From: Savagea serpentis
Lineage (GTDB): Bacteria; Bacillota; Bacilli; Bacillales_A; Planococcaceae
Assembly (NCBI RefSeq): GCF_015351395.1
Contig: NZ_JADKPV010000001.1
Coordinates: 1,106,774 to 1,170,773 of the forward strand
Direction: 5' to 3'
Length of the DNA stretch: 64,000 nucleotides
Made by a program: the position numbers and the translations under genes. Positions within the stretch are counted from its first letter, which is position 1, and every line of letters starts with the position of its first letter. The notes beneath the pieces were generated by a model. The model ran no database searches and was not told the origin of the DNA. It worked only from the letters and a program-made list of their open reading frames with translations. This document shows positions 33,959 through 42,836 of this stretch, piece after piece.

Positions 33959-35473
33959 TCATCTTTTTTTAATCAATCCTTGTTCAAGCAAGTAATTTCG
34001 TGCGACGTCTTTCGCACTTTCTCCTCCTACATTAACCGCTTCATTCATTTTTTGCATTTCTTCATCCGTTATTTTCCCCGAAAGCTTCTCTAAAATAACG
34101 GGGAGCTCGGGATATTGCTCAATAATTTCTTTTCGAACGAGTGGTGCTCCTTGATATGGAGGGAAAAGAGACTGATCATCTTCTAACACTTTCAAATGAT
34201 ACGTCGCTAATTCGCTATCGGTCGAATACGCATCTAACACATCAATCTCTCCACTTTCCATCGCGGTATAACGAAGCTTCGGTTCCATCGTTACGACATT
34301 CGAAAATGTAAGGCCATAAAGTGATTGCAATCCGACATAACCATCTTCACGGTCAGAAAACTCTAATGTAAACCCTGCTTTTAATCGATTCGCATACGCT
34401 TTCAAATCTGAAATCGTTTCAACTTGAAGTTCTTCTGCATCGCTTTCTCGTATCGCTAAAGCATACGTATTATTGTATGCCATCGGTTCTAAATAGACGA
34501 GCCCGTATTCAGAAGCGATTCCTTCTTTCGCCTGTTCATACACTTCTCGCGCTTCATGTGTTGTGAGAGGCTGTTTTAACAATTCATTTATTACCGTACC
34601 TGTAAACTCTGGATAAATATCGATACTCCCTTGTCTTAATGCATTGAAGACAAATGTCGTCTTACCAAGACCTGGCTTTAATGTGACCGAAAGATCTGTT
34701 TCTTCTTCAATGAGTTGCCCATACATTTCAATCAAAATTTCAGGCTCTGCTCCTAATTTTCCTCCGATCACAATCGATGACTCCGATGATTTCATAAATA
34801 ATGGAGCAAGTATGATGCCAAAAGCTAAAAGTAACATACTGATAAAAGCGATTCCCGCTGAGCGGTACGATAAACGTTCCATCCCGCGCAGTAATGCGTC
34901 AAAAAATAAAGCTAATAAAGCGGCAGGAACTGCTCCTAAAATAATAAGTTCCGGTTGATTCCGATCAATTCCGAGTAAAATTAAATCTCCAAGTCCTCCC
35001 GCTCCGACTAAAGCAGCTAATGTAGCAGTCCCAATAATGAGTACCATCGCTGTCCGTATCCCTGCCATCATGACAGGCATCGCTAATGGAAGCTCAATTT
35101 TAAATAAACGTCGCATCCGGCTCATGCCGAGTCCTTCTGCTGCTTCAATGAGCGAAGCATCGACTTCTGTAATTCCTGTGTACGTATTGCGCATAATCGG
35201 CAATAAAGCATATACAACGAGCGCAATTAAGGCTGGAATTTTTCCGATACCGAATACCGGAATCATTAATCCGAGCAAAGCGAGCGACGGAATCGTTTGC
35301 ATTACAGCCGTCATATTGATGACGCTTTCTGCTATTTTACGATGTCTCGTTAAATAAAGGCTTAACGGAACCGCAATGATTACTGCAAAAAACAAAGCGA
35401 TAAAGGAAAGTTCAATATGCTCAAGGAGTGCAACGAACAATTCATCTTTTCGCGCATGCCAAACATTCATCAT
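33959..35473 (-). CDS. OpuF-type fused permease/osmolyte-binding protein
   Basis: A 504-residue fusion. Residues about 1-215 are an OpuCB-like permease with six helices and the EAAEGLGMSRMRRLFKIELP loop. Residues about 230-504 are a quaternary-amine-binding domain (VIGGKLGAEPEILIEMYGQLI, DIYPEFTGTVI, GEIDVLDAYSTDSEL). This tethered layout matches OpuF, which imports glycine betaine and related compounds. It overlaps the ATPase stop by four bases. The 0.7-3.3 kb locus encodes the same activities as separate proteins, so the strain has two osmolyte importers of different architecture. Confidence 0.87.
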   Translation of the reverse strand: MMNVWHARKDELFVALLEHIELSFIALFFAVIIAVPLSLYLTRHRKIAESVINMTAVMQTIPSLALLGLMIPVFGIGKIPALIALVVYALLPIMRNTYTGITEVDASLIEAAEGLGMSRMRRLFKIELPLAMPVMMAGIRTAMVLIIGTATLAALVGAGGLGDLILLGIDRNQPELIILGAVPAALLALFFDALLRGMERLSYRSAGIAFISMLLLAFGIILAPLFMKSSESSIVIGGKLGAEPEILIEMYGQLIEEETDLSVTLKPGLGKTTFVFNALRQGSIDIYPEFTGTVINELLKQPLTTHEAREVYEQAKEGIASEYGLVYLEPMAYNNTYALAIRESDAEELQVETISDLKAYANRLKAGFTLEFSDREDGYVGLQSLYGLTFSNVVTMEPKLRYTAMESGEIDVLDAYSTDSELATYHLKVLEDDQSLFPPYQGAPLVRKEIIEQYPELPVILEKLSGKITDEEMQKMNEAVNVGGESAKDVARNYLLEQGLIKKR

Positions 35474-36399
35474 GAAACGTCACCTCGCCCGTCTAAGTAA
35501 TGTCCGAGCTGACGAAAAGCATGCTCTCGTTCAATAGTTCCGATTTTTTGACCGTTTTCGATAACGTGTACGAGCGATGTATTCGTCAATAAATGAAGTA
35601 ATTCTTCTACATCTGTTGACGATGGAATCGTAGGGGCTTCCATTGAAATACCGGGCTTCATCAGCTGTTTAACTGTCACCTTTTTGCGTTGCATAAATTG
35701 TTTCACGAAATCATTTTTCGGTGTTTCGTAAAACTGTTGGGGGGTACCCATTTGTTCGATTGCTCCATCATTTAGTAAACAAATGCGATCGGCTAATTTC
35801 AAGGCTTCATTCATATCGTGCGTCACAAAAACAATCGTCTTTTGAATGTTTGCTTGAATGTCTAACAATTCATCTTGTAACTTTTCACGACTGAGCGGGT
35901 CTAATGCGCTAAATGGCTCATCCATCAATAAAATATCAGGGTCAGCTGCTAAAGCACGCGCTACCCCTATTCGCTGTTGTTGTCCTCCCGACAACGCATC
36001 TGGATAGCGTTGATGATATTCTTCATACGGTAAACCGACAAGAGCCATTAACTCTTGAACACGTGTTTTAATTTGTTCATTTGACCATTTTTTCATTTGG
36101 GGAACGAGTGCGATATTTTCTTCAATTGTCATATGTGGAAAAAGCGCAATTTGTTGTAAAACATATCCCATATTCCAACGAAGGGATTCCACTTCTAATG
36201 TTTCGATATTACGTTCATCGATTTCAATACTTCCACCTGTTAAAGGAATGAGTCGATTCATTAATTTTAGTGTCGTCGTTTTTCCACAACCACTCGGACC
36301 GACTAAAACGAGAAATTCACCTTTTTGAATCGTCATATTTAAATCACTTAACACTTCTTGATCACCGTATCGTTTCGATACATGTTTGAATCGTATCAA
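35470..36399 (-). CDS. OpuF-type osmolyte ABC transporter ATP-binding protein
   Basis: A 309-residue ATPase with Walker A GPSGCGKTT, signature LSGGQQQR and Walker B ILLMDEPFSALDP. After the ATPase core there is room for only about one CBS-like repeat (KQLMKPGISMEAPTI, LVHVIENGQKIG), unlike the two in the OpuCA-like protein. The frame begins at a TTG with AGTAGG-like sequence upstream. No ATG fits without losing the first strand. It is coupled to the fused permease gene by overlap. Confidence 0.85.
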   Translation of the reverse strand: MIRFKHVSKRYGDQEVLSDLNMTIQKGEFLVLVGPSGCGKTTTLKLMNRLIPLTGGSIEIDERNIETLEVESLRWNMGYVLQQIALFPHMTIEENIALVPQMKKWSNEQIKTRVQELMALVGLPYEEYHQRYPDALSGGQQQRIGVARALAADPDILLMDEPFSALDPLSREKLQDELLDIQANIQKTIVFVTHDMNEALKLADRICLLNDGAIEQMGTPQQFYETPKNDFVKQFMQRKKVTVKQLMKPGISMEAPTIPSSTDVEELLHLLTNTSLVHVIENGQKIGTIEREHAFRQLGHYLDGRGDVS

Positions 36400-36463
36400 A
36401 TCATCGCCTACTTTCCATTACCTAATGTTCTCATTTTCCCCTTTATTATAAGGAATAAACCGT

Positions 36464-36490
36464 AAAAAAAGCATCGCGTAAACGATGCTT
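36464..36490 (-). terminator. Terminator after tspO
   Basis: On the minus strand AAGCATCG pairs with CGATGCTT and is followed by seven Ts. Confidence 0.85.
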
Positions 36491-36498
36491 CATTGCAC

Positions 36499-36984
36499 TT
36501 ATTTTTCTGGTTGATTTAAAACGATTGTTCCTGCATTTAAATACGTCGCAAATGCGGTCCATCCAAGATAAGGCAACATGAGTCGGCCGGCTGTTTCATC
36601 GACTTTATAAAATGAAGAAGTCGTTGCCCCTACAAGTCCTAACAGCATGGCGATATCGACAAGACCTGCTTCCTTATTTTGTTTACCGAAGTATAAATAC
36701 GACCATAAAAAGTTTAATCCAAGTTGACTATAGTACAATTTAGATGCTGGTCCATTCTCTTCTTTTTGCTTTACAAGTCCGTGTGCGACGCCCATCGTCG
36801 TATATAAAATAGGCCATACAATTGGAAAAACGACAGTCGGTGGTGAAAAGGGTGGCTGTTTCATCTGTTCATACTGTTCTTTCGTTTGCTCATTTTTAGC
36901 ATTTAAACGATTTGCAATATATCCTGATGCCATTCCGCCTACTACAGGTACCGCAATCGTCCATGCCCACTTTGTCCATTTCAT
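36499..36984 (-). CDS. tspO: TspO/MBR-family membrane protein
   Basis: A 161-residue protein with five hydrophobic helices. Family signatures are PPFSPPTVVFPIVWPILYTTMG and LNFLWSYLYFG, rich in Trp, Pro and Asn, as in TspO/peripheral benzodiazepine receptor proteins. TspO binds porphyrins and is tied to oxidative and osmotic stress. AGAGGTGAT sits just before ATG 36984; 37005 is an in-frame extension. It is a single gene with its own terminator, upstream of the OpuF-type operon. Confidence 0.9.
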   Translation of the reverse strand: MKWTKWAWTIAVPVVGGMASGYIANRLNAKNEQTKEQYEQMKQPPFSPPTVVFPIVWPILYTTMGVAHGLVKQKEENGPASKLYYSQLGLNFLWSYLYFGKQNKEAGLVDIAMLLGLVGATTSSFYKVDETAGRLMLPYLGWTAFATYLNAGTIVLNQPEK

Positions 36985-37039
36985 ATCCATCACCTCTTTT
37001 ACCATAATTCCCCGTTCTTTCCTTGATTAAACGTCTACA

Positions 37040-37651
37040 TTATTTAGGGCGTTCCATTTCGAAGTGTTCTCCTATTTTAGCATAAGAAGCGCCTGCTAAA
37101 CGACTAACGGCTCTCAGTTGTTTAGCATCGATTCGTCCGTGATCGTACAGTATAGGATCAATATGAAATTGGACGATACGTGCGATGAGAAGATCACAAC
37201 CTACTTCATCTCCCACACCTCCTAGTTCGATTGCTTTTTCTAGCGTACACTCCATTCGAATTTTCGCTTCTTGAACTCCTGGCACATGAACATATGTACT
37301 GGCAAGTGGGGTCATGTTCGCTAAAATAACTTCGCTCACTTCTACCGAAACAGATGCTGCTGTTTTATTCACTTGTTCAACATTTTGTTCATCCACGATG
37401 TGAACGACGAGCTCTCCCTTTGCAATCGCATGACGGGCTGTATCTTTCATTTTACCATTCATCCGTTGAACGGAAATCGAAATCATTGGTGGATTCGCTG
37501 TTACGATATTAAAATAACTAAAAGGCGCCCCGTTTAAAACGCCATCTTCTGACAATGTCGTCACAAAGGCAATCGGTCTCGGAATGATACTTCCGACTAA
37601 AAACTTGTAATTTTCTCGTTCACTCAACTCATTCGGATCAATCGATAACAT
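37040..37651 (-). CDS. Flavin reductase-like FMN-binding protein
   Basis: A 203-residue protein with the FMN-binding split-barrel flavin reductase-like domain. Motifs: LVGSIIPRPIAFVTTLSEDGVLNGAPFSYFN, PPMISISVQRMNGKMKDTA and NKTAASVSVEVSE. Such proteins reduce FMN or act as small flavoproteins, and a partner monooxygenase is not present nearby. The second ATG, 37651, is favoured because AAGGGG lies nine bases upstream. It ends about 35 bp before the tspO start, on the same strand. Confidence 0.83.
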   Translation of the reverse strand: MLSIDPNELSERENYKFLVGSIIPRPIAFVTTLSEDGVLNGAPFSYFNIVTANPPMISISVQRMNGKMKDTARHAIAKGELVVHIVDEQNVEQVNKTAASVSVEVSEVILANMTPLASTYVHVPGVQEAKIRMECTLEKAIELGGVGDEVGCDLLIARIVQFHIDPILYDHGRIDAKQLRAVSRLAGASYAKIGEHFEMERPK

Positions 37652-37696
37652 AGACTTCATCCCCTTCTCTTAAATTACGTGTACTGTACTGAAATT

Positions 37697-38893
37697 TTAA
37701 ATGATATGCGAATCATTCGAGTTATTTTGTTTCCATTGTTCATAGTGAGACAGTGCATGTTTTCTCGCTTCGTCATGCATAACGATTGCGTCATTTTGTT
37801 CCCGGTGTACATCTTGAACTTTTGGACACCACGTGCGGATATACGTTCCACTTGCTGCATATTTCTTCCCTTGCTCTAATGGATTGAAAATTCGGAAGTA
37901 TGGGCTGCTATCCACTCCTACTCCTGCAACCCATTGCCAATTTAATGCATTTGATGCTTCATCTGCATCGACGAGCGTTTCCATAAAATATTTCATCCCT
38001 TTACGCCAATCGATCCGCAAATGTTTCGTTAAAAATGATGCGGTAATCATGCGGAGTCGATTGTGCATATAACCGGTTTGCCAAAGTTCGCGCATTGCAG
38101 CGTCAACGATGGGATATCCTGTTTCTCCACGACACCAACGCGTAAACTGTACTTCATCATCTCGCCAAGGAAATGTTTGAAACTTTTCATATAGCGGACG
38201 TTCTGTTACATGAGGCTGTGCCCAAGCCGTCATATGGGCAAATTCACGCCATAATAATTGCCGAACAAACGCCTCTTCTTTAAGACCAAACGCTAAAATT
38301 GTGCGAGATGTCACGAGTCCTGTACTTAAATAAGGACTGAGTCTTGTCACAGCCTCATTTTCAATTTCATCACGTGCTTCTGCATAACGAGATAAGTCAA
38401 TCGTTTCTAAATACGTCAGTACATCTTCTTCGCGATAGAGTGGGAGTGTAACGGTTTTACTCCACCGTGGCCACTGTACATCGACTTCTGACCAAGGGAT
38501 TTCTACTTTTTCTTGCTTACGCCAAGTGACAGAAGCTTCTTCAACTTGAAAAGGATACATTTTCGCTTTTTTATAAAAAGGGGTGAATTTTTGATACGGC
38601 TTGCCTGCTCCTGTTACGATTTGTGTCCATTCGACAAGCTTTGGGCGCTCTATTTGATGACCGTATGCCCAAACTTCACTCTCTTTCGGAATATGAGAGA
38701 CGAAAACGACTGGTATATTGTATGTTTTCATTTTTTCTCTCCAAGCAATGGCGATTTTCATCTCATACACATCCCGCATCGTCCACTTTTTTGGAACGAC
38801 ATGGACAAATCCGATCGCCCCATGTTCCATTGCCTCAGCAACGAGCCGATTATCCCTCGTCCGCATCGCTTCTTTTGTCCAAATCCAAATCAT
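37697..38893 (-). CDS. phr: Deoxyribodipyrimidine photolyase, short N-terminal domain
   Basis: A 398-residue cryptochrome/photolyase-family protein. The FAD-binding C-terminal half is clear: TRLSPYLSTGLVTSRTI, LLWREFAHM, RWCRGETGYPIVDAAMREL, GYMHNRLRMITASFL, DWRKGMKYFMETLVDADEASNALNWQWVAG. The N-terminal antenna-binding domain is shorter than in class I CPD photolyases (often 450 or more residues), with the segment between strands 3 and 4 trimmed. Start 38893 has GGAGGG upstream. It repairs UV dimers using light. Confidence 0.88.
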   Translation of the reverse strand: MIWIWTKEAMRTRDNRLVAEAMEHGAIGFVHVVPKKWTMRDVYEMKIAIAWREKMKTYNIPVVFVSHIPKESEVWAYGHQIERPKLVEWTQIVTGAGKPYQKFTPFYKKAKMYPFQVEEASVTWRKQEKVEIPWSEVDVQWPRWSKTVTLPLYREEDVLTYLETIDLSRYAEARDEIENEAVTRLSPYLSTGLVTSRTILAFGLKEEAFVRQLLWREFAHMTAWAQPHVTERPLYEKFQTFPWRDDEVQFTRWCRGETGYPIVDAAMRELWQTGYMHNRLRMITASFLTKHLRIDWRKGMKYFMETLVDADEASNALNWQWVAGVGVDSSPYFRIFNPLEQGKKYAASGTYIRTWCPKVQDVHREQNDAIVMHDEARKHALSHYEQWKQNNSNDSHII

Positions 38894-38907
38894 TAATTTT
38901 CCCTCCA

Positions 38908-38943
38908 ATAAAAATAACGCCAGAAAAACAATCCGACGTCATT
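38908..38943 (-). terminator. Terminator after the Mrr-like nuclease gene
   Basis: On the minus strand AATGACGTC pairs imperfectly with GGCGTTATT, with a T run after it. Confidence 0.6.
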
Positions 38944-38956
38944 CTTTTCTATGTAA

Positions 38957-39505
38957 TTACTTTTTAATCGTTCTATGCATTTTCATGATACCATCTCGAT
39001 CAATTAATATGACTCCATTAGCTTTAGCTAATTTTTGTGCAGGCGCTGTAAAATAGTTGTTCGTTACTACAAACGCTTCATGCGCCTTGTAGTGAGGTTT
39101 CGCAGCGACGATTTCTTGTACCGCTTTAACACCCACTTTATTTTTGTAACGTTTCGTTTGAATTGCACTCATTTTTCCTTCTCGTTTCACAATTAAGTCT
39201 GCTCCAAAATCATTAGACTGAGGTGTCAATTGCACCGTATATCCTAATTTTCGATACAATTGCGCCACCCATTCTTCAAATTCACGGCCTGACATTTGAT
39301 CTACTTGGTCCATTCCCATATCCATCAATAAATTACGTTGACGACGTATAAGAGCTAAATCAATATAATGAACAATACCTAATAAAATAATAAAAACACC
39401 TAAAATCACTTTCCAATTGAATCCCGTAAAAAATAGAAGAATCGCGATAATACAGCTAACGGACCATCCTAGACTTCCAAACCTTTCTTCATTCTTTTGA
39501 CTCAT
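38957..39505 (-). CDS. Membrane-anchored Mrr-like restriction endonuclease
   Basis: A 182-residue protein. Two hydrophobic helices (about 12-50) are followed by an Mrr-type PD-(D/E)xK domain. Its active-site pieces are MSGREFEEWVAQLYRKLGY (Glu), NDFGADLIVKREG (Asp) and SAIQTKRY (Q-x-K). It then has VGVKAVQEIVAAKPHYKAHEAFVVTNNYFTAPAQKLA, typical of this group. Such proteins may cleave modified or foreign DNA near the membrane. No methylase is nearby, so it is not a classical restriction-modification pair. Confidence 0.87.
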   Translation of the reverse strand: MSQKNEERFGSLGWSVSCIIAILLFFTGFNWKVILGVFIILLGIVHYIDLALIRRQRNLLMDMGMDQVDQMSGREFEEWVAQLYRKLGYTVQLTPQSNDFGADLIVKREGKMSAIQTKRYKNKVGVKAVQEIVAAKPHYKAHEAFVVTNNYFTAPAQKLAKANGVILIDRDGIMKMHRTIKK

Positions 39506-39556
39506 TTTTTCACCCCTCTATCAACATACCATATTTCCTATGTTTATAGAGAAAAC

Positions 39557-40453
39557 TCATATTCTCTTTTTCTTCGATTGCATATAAGTGGAAACTGAGA
39601 AAAGGGCAACGGCCATCCAAATAAAGGTGAATGTGACAATTTGCGTTTTGTCAAATGGCTCTTTATATAAGAACACACCGAGCATAAAACTGATCGTTGG
39701 TGCTAAAAATTGGATGAATCCTAACATATAGAGCGGCATCGATTGCGCGCCTTTTGCGAAAAAGATCAAAGGCAATGCTGTCGCAATACCACTTAAAATG
39801 AGTAAAATATTCGTTTTTGCATCGACTTGAAATAAAGAAGTAGGCGTTGTAGAAGCGAGATACGCATAAGCGATTAAAGCGAGTGGCACAATGAGTGCCG
39901 TTTCAATCGCTAACCCACGCAATGCATCGAGTTGTATTTGTTTTTTCAATACGCCGTATGTCGCAAATGAAAAAGCGAGCACGAGTGCAACCCACGGTAT
40001 GACACCAGCCGTCCAAACCATATATAAAACACCGATCATCGCAATCGCGACAGATACAAGCACTGCTTTCGACAATTTTTCACGGAAAAAGAGGACGCCA
40101 AATAAAATCGAAAGCAATGGATTCATATAATACCCTAAACTCGTCTGTAAAATGTGCCCGTTTTGAACCGCCCAGATGTACGTAAACCAATTCACCGAAA
40201 TGATTAAAGAGGCTGCAAATAACGACAATAGTTGTTTTTTGTTTTTCCATAAATACTCACAATCTGCGCGTAACGCTGGCAGCTTCCCGATTAAACCGAT
40301 TAAAATAAACGTCATGATAAATGACCAAATGATGCGATTTAACAATACTTCCATACTGTTGACATCTTCGATTAATTTCCAATAAATCGGAAATATCCCC
40401 CAAATGATGTACGCACCGATCGCAAATAAAATACCACTTTTCTGTTGACTCAT
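39557..40453 (-). CDS. rarD: RarD-type EamA-family transporter
   Basis: A 298-residue protein with ten predicted helices of the drug/metabolite transporter superfamily. The start GILFAIGAYIIWGIFPIYWKL is the RarD signature. NHWFTYIWAV-type sequence (here NWFTYIWAVQNGHILQTSLGYYMNPLLSILFGVLFFREKLS) and a second half-repeat follow. The natural substrate of RarD is not established. It is monocistronic. Confidence 0.88.
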   Translation of the reverse strand: MSQQKSGILFAIGAYIIWGIFPIYWKLIEDVNSMEVLLNRIIWSFIMTFILIGLIGKLPALRADCEYLWKNKKQLLSLFAASLIISVNWFTYIWAVQNGHILQTSLGYYMNPLLSILFGVLFFREKLSKAVLVSVAIAMIGVLYMVWTAGVIPWVALVLAFSFATYGVLKKQIQLDALRGLAIETALIVPLALIAYAYLASTTPTSLFQVDAKTNILLILSGIATALPLIFFAKGAQSMPLYMLGFIQFLAPTISFMLGVFLYKEPFDKTQIVTFTFIWMAVALFSVSTYMQSKKKRI

Positions 40454-40533
40454 CGTATCCCTTCTTTTCTTTCGCTATTTCTTTATTATATTTCAATTTC
40501 CGAAATTTTTATAGAGTCATTCGACTCGCATAT

Positions 40534-40561
40534 AAAAAAACCGCTCTTTTCAGAACGGTTC
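40534..40561 (-). terminator. Terminator after the racemase gene
   Basis: On the minus strand AACCGTTCT pairs with AAGAGCGGTT, and a run of seven Ts follows. Confidence 0.85.
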
Positions 40562-40566
40562 CTTCT

Positions 40567-41673
40567 TTATTCAATACATGCTCGTTGTACCGTGATGGAA
40601 GATACATATGTTTCATCGACCTCGATACCAAGCCCTGGAGCTTTCGTTAACAATAACTGTTCCCCATCAAAAGGTACTCCTGCGACATCTTGTGTAAACA
40701 TGAGCGGTCCTACCATTTCATTCGTTTCGATAATCGTTCGACTCATCGATAAATGAGCACCTGCCATCGTCGCAATCGCCGATTCTACCATCGAACCGAC
40801 TTGACAAGGCATATTGGCGCTTTCTGCCAAACTTGCTAAACCGAGCGCGCGGTAAATGCCGCCTGCTTTCATCAACTTAATGTTGAGCATGTCGGCCGCT
40901 TCTTCTCGAATGACTTCCGTCAAATCGTGCATCGACTGTACCCCTTCATCGATCATAATCGCGGACGAAACCGATTCTCGAATATGACGCATCGTGCGAT
41001 AATCATGTGCTTTGACGGGTTGTTCGTACCATTCTACCGCACAATGTTGCGTCGCTTCTATCACTTGAAGTGCTTCCGTTCGACTCCATCCTTGGTTTGC
41101 ATCGACACGTAAATAAGCGTCTTCTCCGATCGCATCACGCACTTGACAAATACGTGCAATATCCGCCTTTGCATCTGTTCCCACTTTTATTTTAATATGC
41201 TTATACCCTTCTGCTACGTAACGCTTTGCATCTTCTGCCATTTCTTGAGGTGTTTTAATACTGATGACACGCGGTACCATCAATGTATCATGAGCACGGC
41301 CTCCTAATAACTCATACAATGGTAAATTCGCACATTTTCCCATCGCGTCATACAGTGCAATATCGAGCGCTGCTTTCGCACTTGGTGAACCTAAAATTTG
41401 CGCATCCCATTGCTGATGAATGGCATCAATTTGAAACGGACTCTTCCCGATTAAAAGAGGGGCAAGTTCATGAACGATGACGTCATATGTACTATGCCAC
41501 GTTTCCCCTGTCACATTTTGATCGGGAACCGCTTCTCCCCATCCGACAATGCCATTGTCTAATTCAATGCGTGTAAAAATGGTCGGCATATCATCTAATC
41601 GCACGTAAGAAATAATAAAAGGTTCAATTAACGGCAAACGCGCTTGAAATACGTCTACTTTTACGATGTTCAT
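40567..41673 (-). CDS. Enolase-superfamily racemase/epimerase, likely N-acyl amino acid type
   Basis: A 368-residue muconate-lactonising-enzyme subgroup protein. Catalytic layout: KIKVG (K161, K163), metal ligands D191 (DANQGW), E217 (EQP) and D242 (DEG), and general base lysine in NIKLMKAGG (264 onward). The DxD motif that dipeptide epimerases use to hold the substrate amino group is replaced by TNEMVGP. That makes an L-Ala-D/L-Glu epimerase less likely and an N-acyl amino acid racemase more likely. Its start overlaps the stop of an M20 hydrolase gene, so racemisation and deacylation are coupled. Confidence 0.77.
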   Translation of the reverse strand: MNIVKVDVFQARLPLIEPFIISYVRLDDMPTIFTRIELDNGIVGWGEAVPDQNVTGETWHSTYDVIVHELAPLLIGKSPFQIDAIHQQWDAQILGSPSAKAALDIALYDAMGKCANLPLYELLGGRAHDTLMVPRVISIKTPQEMAEDAKRYVAEGYKHIKIKVGTDAKADIARICQVRDAIGEDAYLRVDANQGWSRTEALQVIEATQHCAVEWYEQPVKAHDYRTMRHIRESVSSAIMIDEGVQSMHDLTEVIREEAADMLNIKLMKAGGIYRALGLASLAESANMPCQVGSMVESAIATMAGAHLSMSRTIIETNEMVGPLMFTQDVAGVPFDGEQLLLTKAPGLGIEVDETYVSSITVQRACIE

Positions 41674-42821
41674 TCCGCTTCCTCCTCATACGATTGAACG
41701 AGTTCAACCATGAATTGAATAGCATTAGGGATGACTTCTTCGTCGATTGTAAATTTCGGATGATGGTGAGGATATTGACTCCCTTCTCCCCCCATTCCAA
41801 CAAAGACGAAGGCACCTTTTGCTCGTTCAGTATAATAAGCAAAATCTTCTCCCCCCATAACCGGTTTCACTTCTTCAAAATGAGCAGCGCCAAAAGTTTG
41901 TTCAATCACTCGTTGAACGCGACGAGCACATTGTACATCGTTCACTAAAGGTGGTGTTCCAACAATATATTCAACAGAAGCCGTTCCACCAAATGCTTCT
42001 GCCATCCGTTCACTGATTTGAACGATTTCTCGTTTCGCTAAAGCAACGGCATTCGGAGAAAGTGCGCGAATCGTTCCAATTAATTTCGCACGGTCTGGAA
42101 TAATATTGTATGTCGTCCCTGCTTCAATTTGACCCACTGAAATAACAGCTGAATCGACCGCATCTAATTTACGACTAATGATGCTTTGTAGTCCTTGAAT
42201 AATATGGCTGGCAATATAGATCGGATCCACCGTTTCGTGTGGCATTGAACCGTGTCCGCCCGCCCCTTGAATCGTAATTTCGAAGTCATCGATTGAGGCC
42301 ATCATCGGTCCGTGAGCGAGACCTATTTTCTCTTTCTCCATCCCTTGCCATAAATGTAAACCGTATATCGCGTCGACATTTTGCAACACTCCTTGACGCA
42401 CGAGTGCATCAGCACCACTCGGTGTAATTTCTTCAGCGGATTGGAAAATAAGGATGACATTTGGAGCGACTTGCTCTCGATGTTCAACGAGCCATTTCGC
42501 AACCGCTAATAAAATCGCTGTATGTCCATCATGTCCACAAGCATGCATGACGCCTTCATTTTTTGACGGGAAGTCGACATCCGCTTCTTCTGTAACAGGC
42601 AACGCATCAATATCTGCTCGTAATGCAATCGTTTTACTTCCTTTCGTTCCCTTTATATAGCCGACGACGCCAGGCTCTTTAAAAGGTAAACGCTCAATAC
42701 CTAGTTGTTGTAAACGCTTTGCGATATAGGCGGTCGTTTCATATTCTGTTCCTGATAATTCAGGATGTTGGTGAAAGTAGCGACGATCGGCAATCGCCTC
42801 TTGTACATATTGTTGTATCAT
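41670..42821 (-). CDS. M20-family amidohydrolase in a racemase operon
   Basis: A 383-residue M20D enzyme: DRRYFHQHPELSGTEYET, RADIDALPV, HACGHDGHT, FQSAEEITPSGA and MGGEDFAYYTE carry the metal and catalytic residues. GAGGAGG precedes the ATG. It lies between a YfcC-type transporter and an enolase-superfamily racemase, with which it overlaps by four bases. The expected scheme is import of N-acyl amino acids or peptides, racemisation if D-form, and hydrolysis to the free L-amino acid. The acyl group is unknown. Confidence 0.87.
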   Translation of the reverse strand: MIQQYVQEAIADRRYFHQHPELSGTEYETTAYIAKRLQQLGIERLPFKEPGVVGYIKGTKGSKTIALRADIDALPVTEEADVDFPSKNEGVMHACGHDGHTAILLAVAKWLVEHREQVAPNVILIFQSAEEITPSGADALVRQGVLQNVDAIYGLHLWQGMEKEKIGLAHGPMMASIDDFEITIQGAGGHGSMPHETVDPIYIASHIIQGLQSIISRKLDAVDSAVISVGQIEAGTTYNIIPDRAKLIGTIRALSPNAVALAKREIVQISERMAEAFGGTASVEYIVGTPPLVNDVQCARRVQRVIEQTFGAAHFEEVKPVMGGEDFAYYTERAKGAFVFVGMGGEGSQYPHHHPKFTIDEEVIPNAIQFMVELVQSYEEEAE

Positions 42822-42836
42822 CTCTATTCCTCCTCT

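Noticed and set aside
37697..38893. Photolyase as a truncated pseudogene
   Set aside because: The catalytic FAD-binding half is intact, the frame is uninterrupted and a good ribosome site is present. A short antenna domain is the simpler reading.
40567..41673. L-Ala-D/L-Glu dipeptide epimerase
   Set aside because: The DxD motif that binds the substrate amino group is not present. The enzyme class was left broader.
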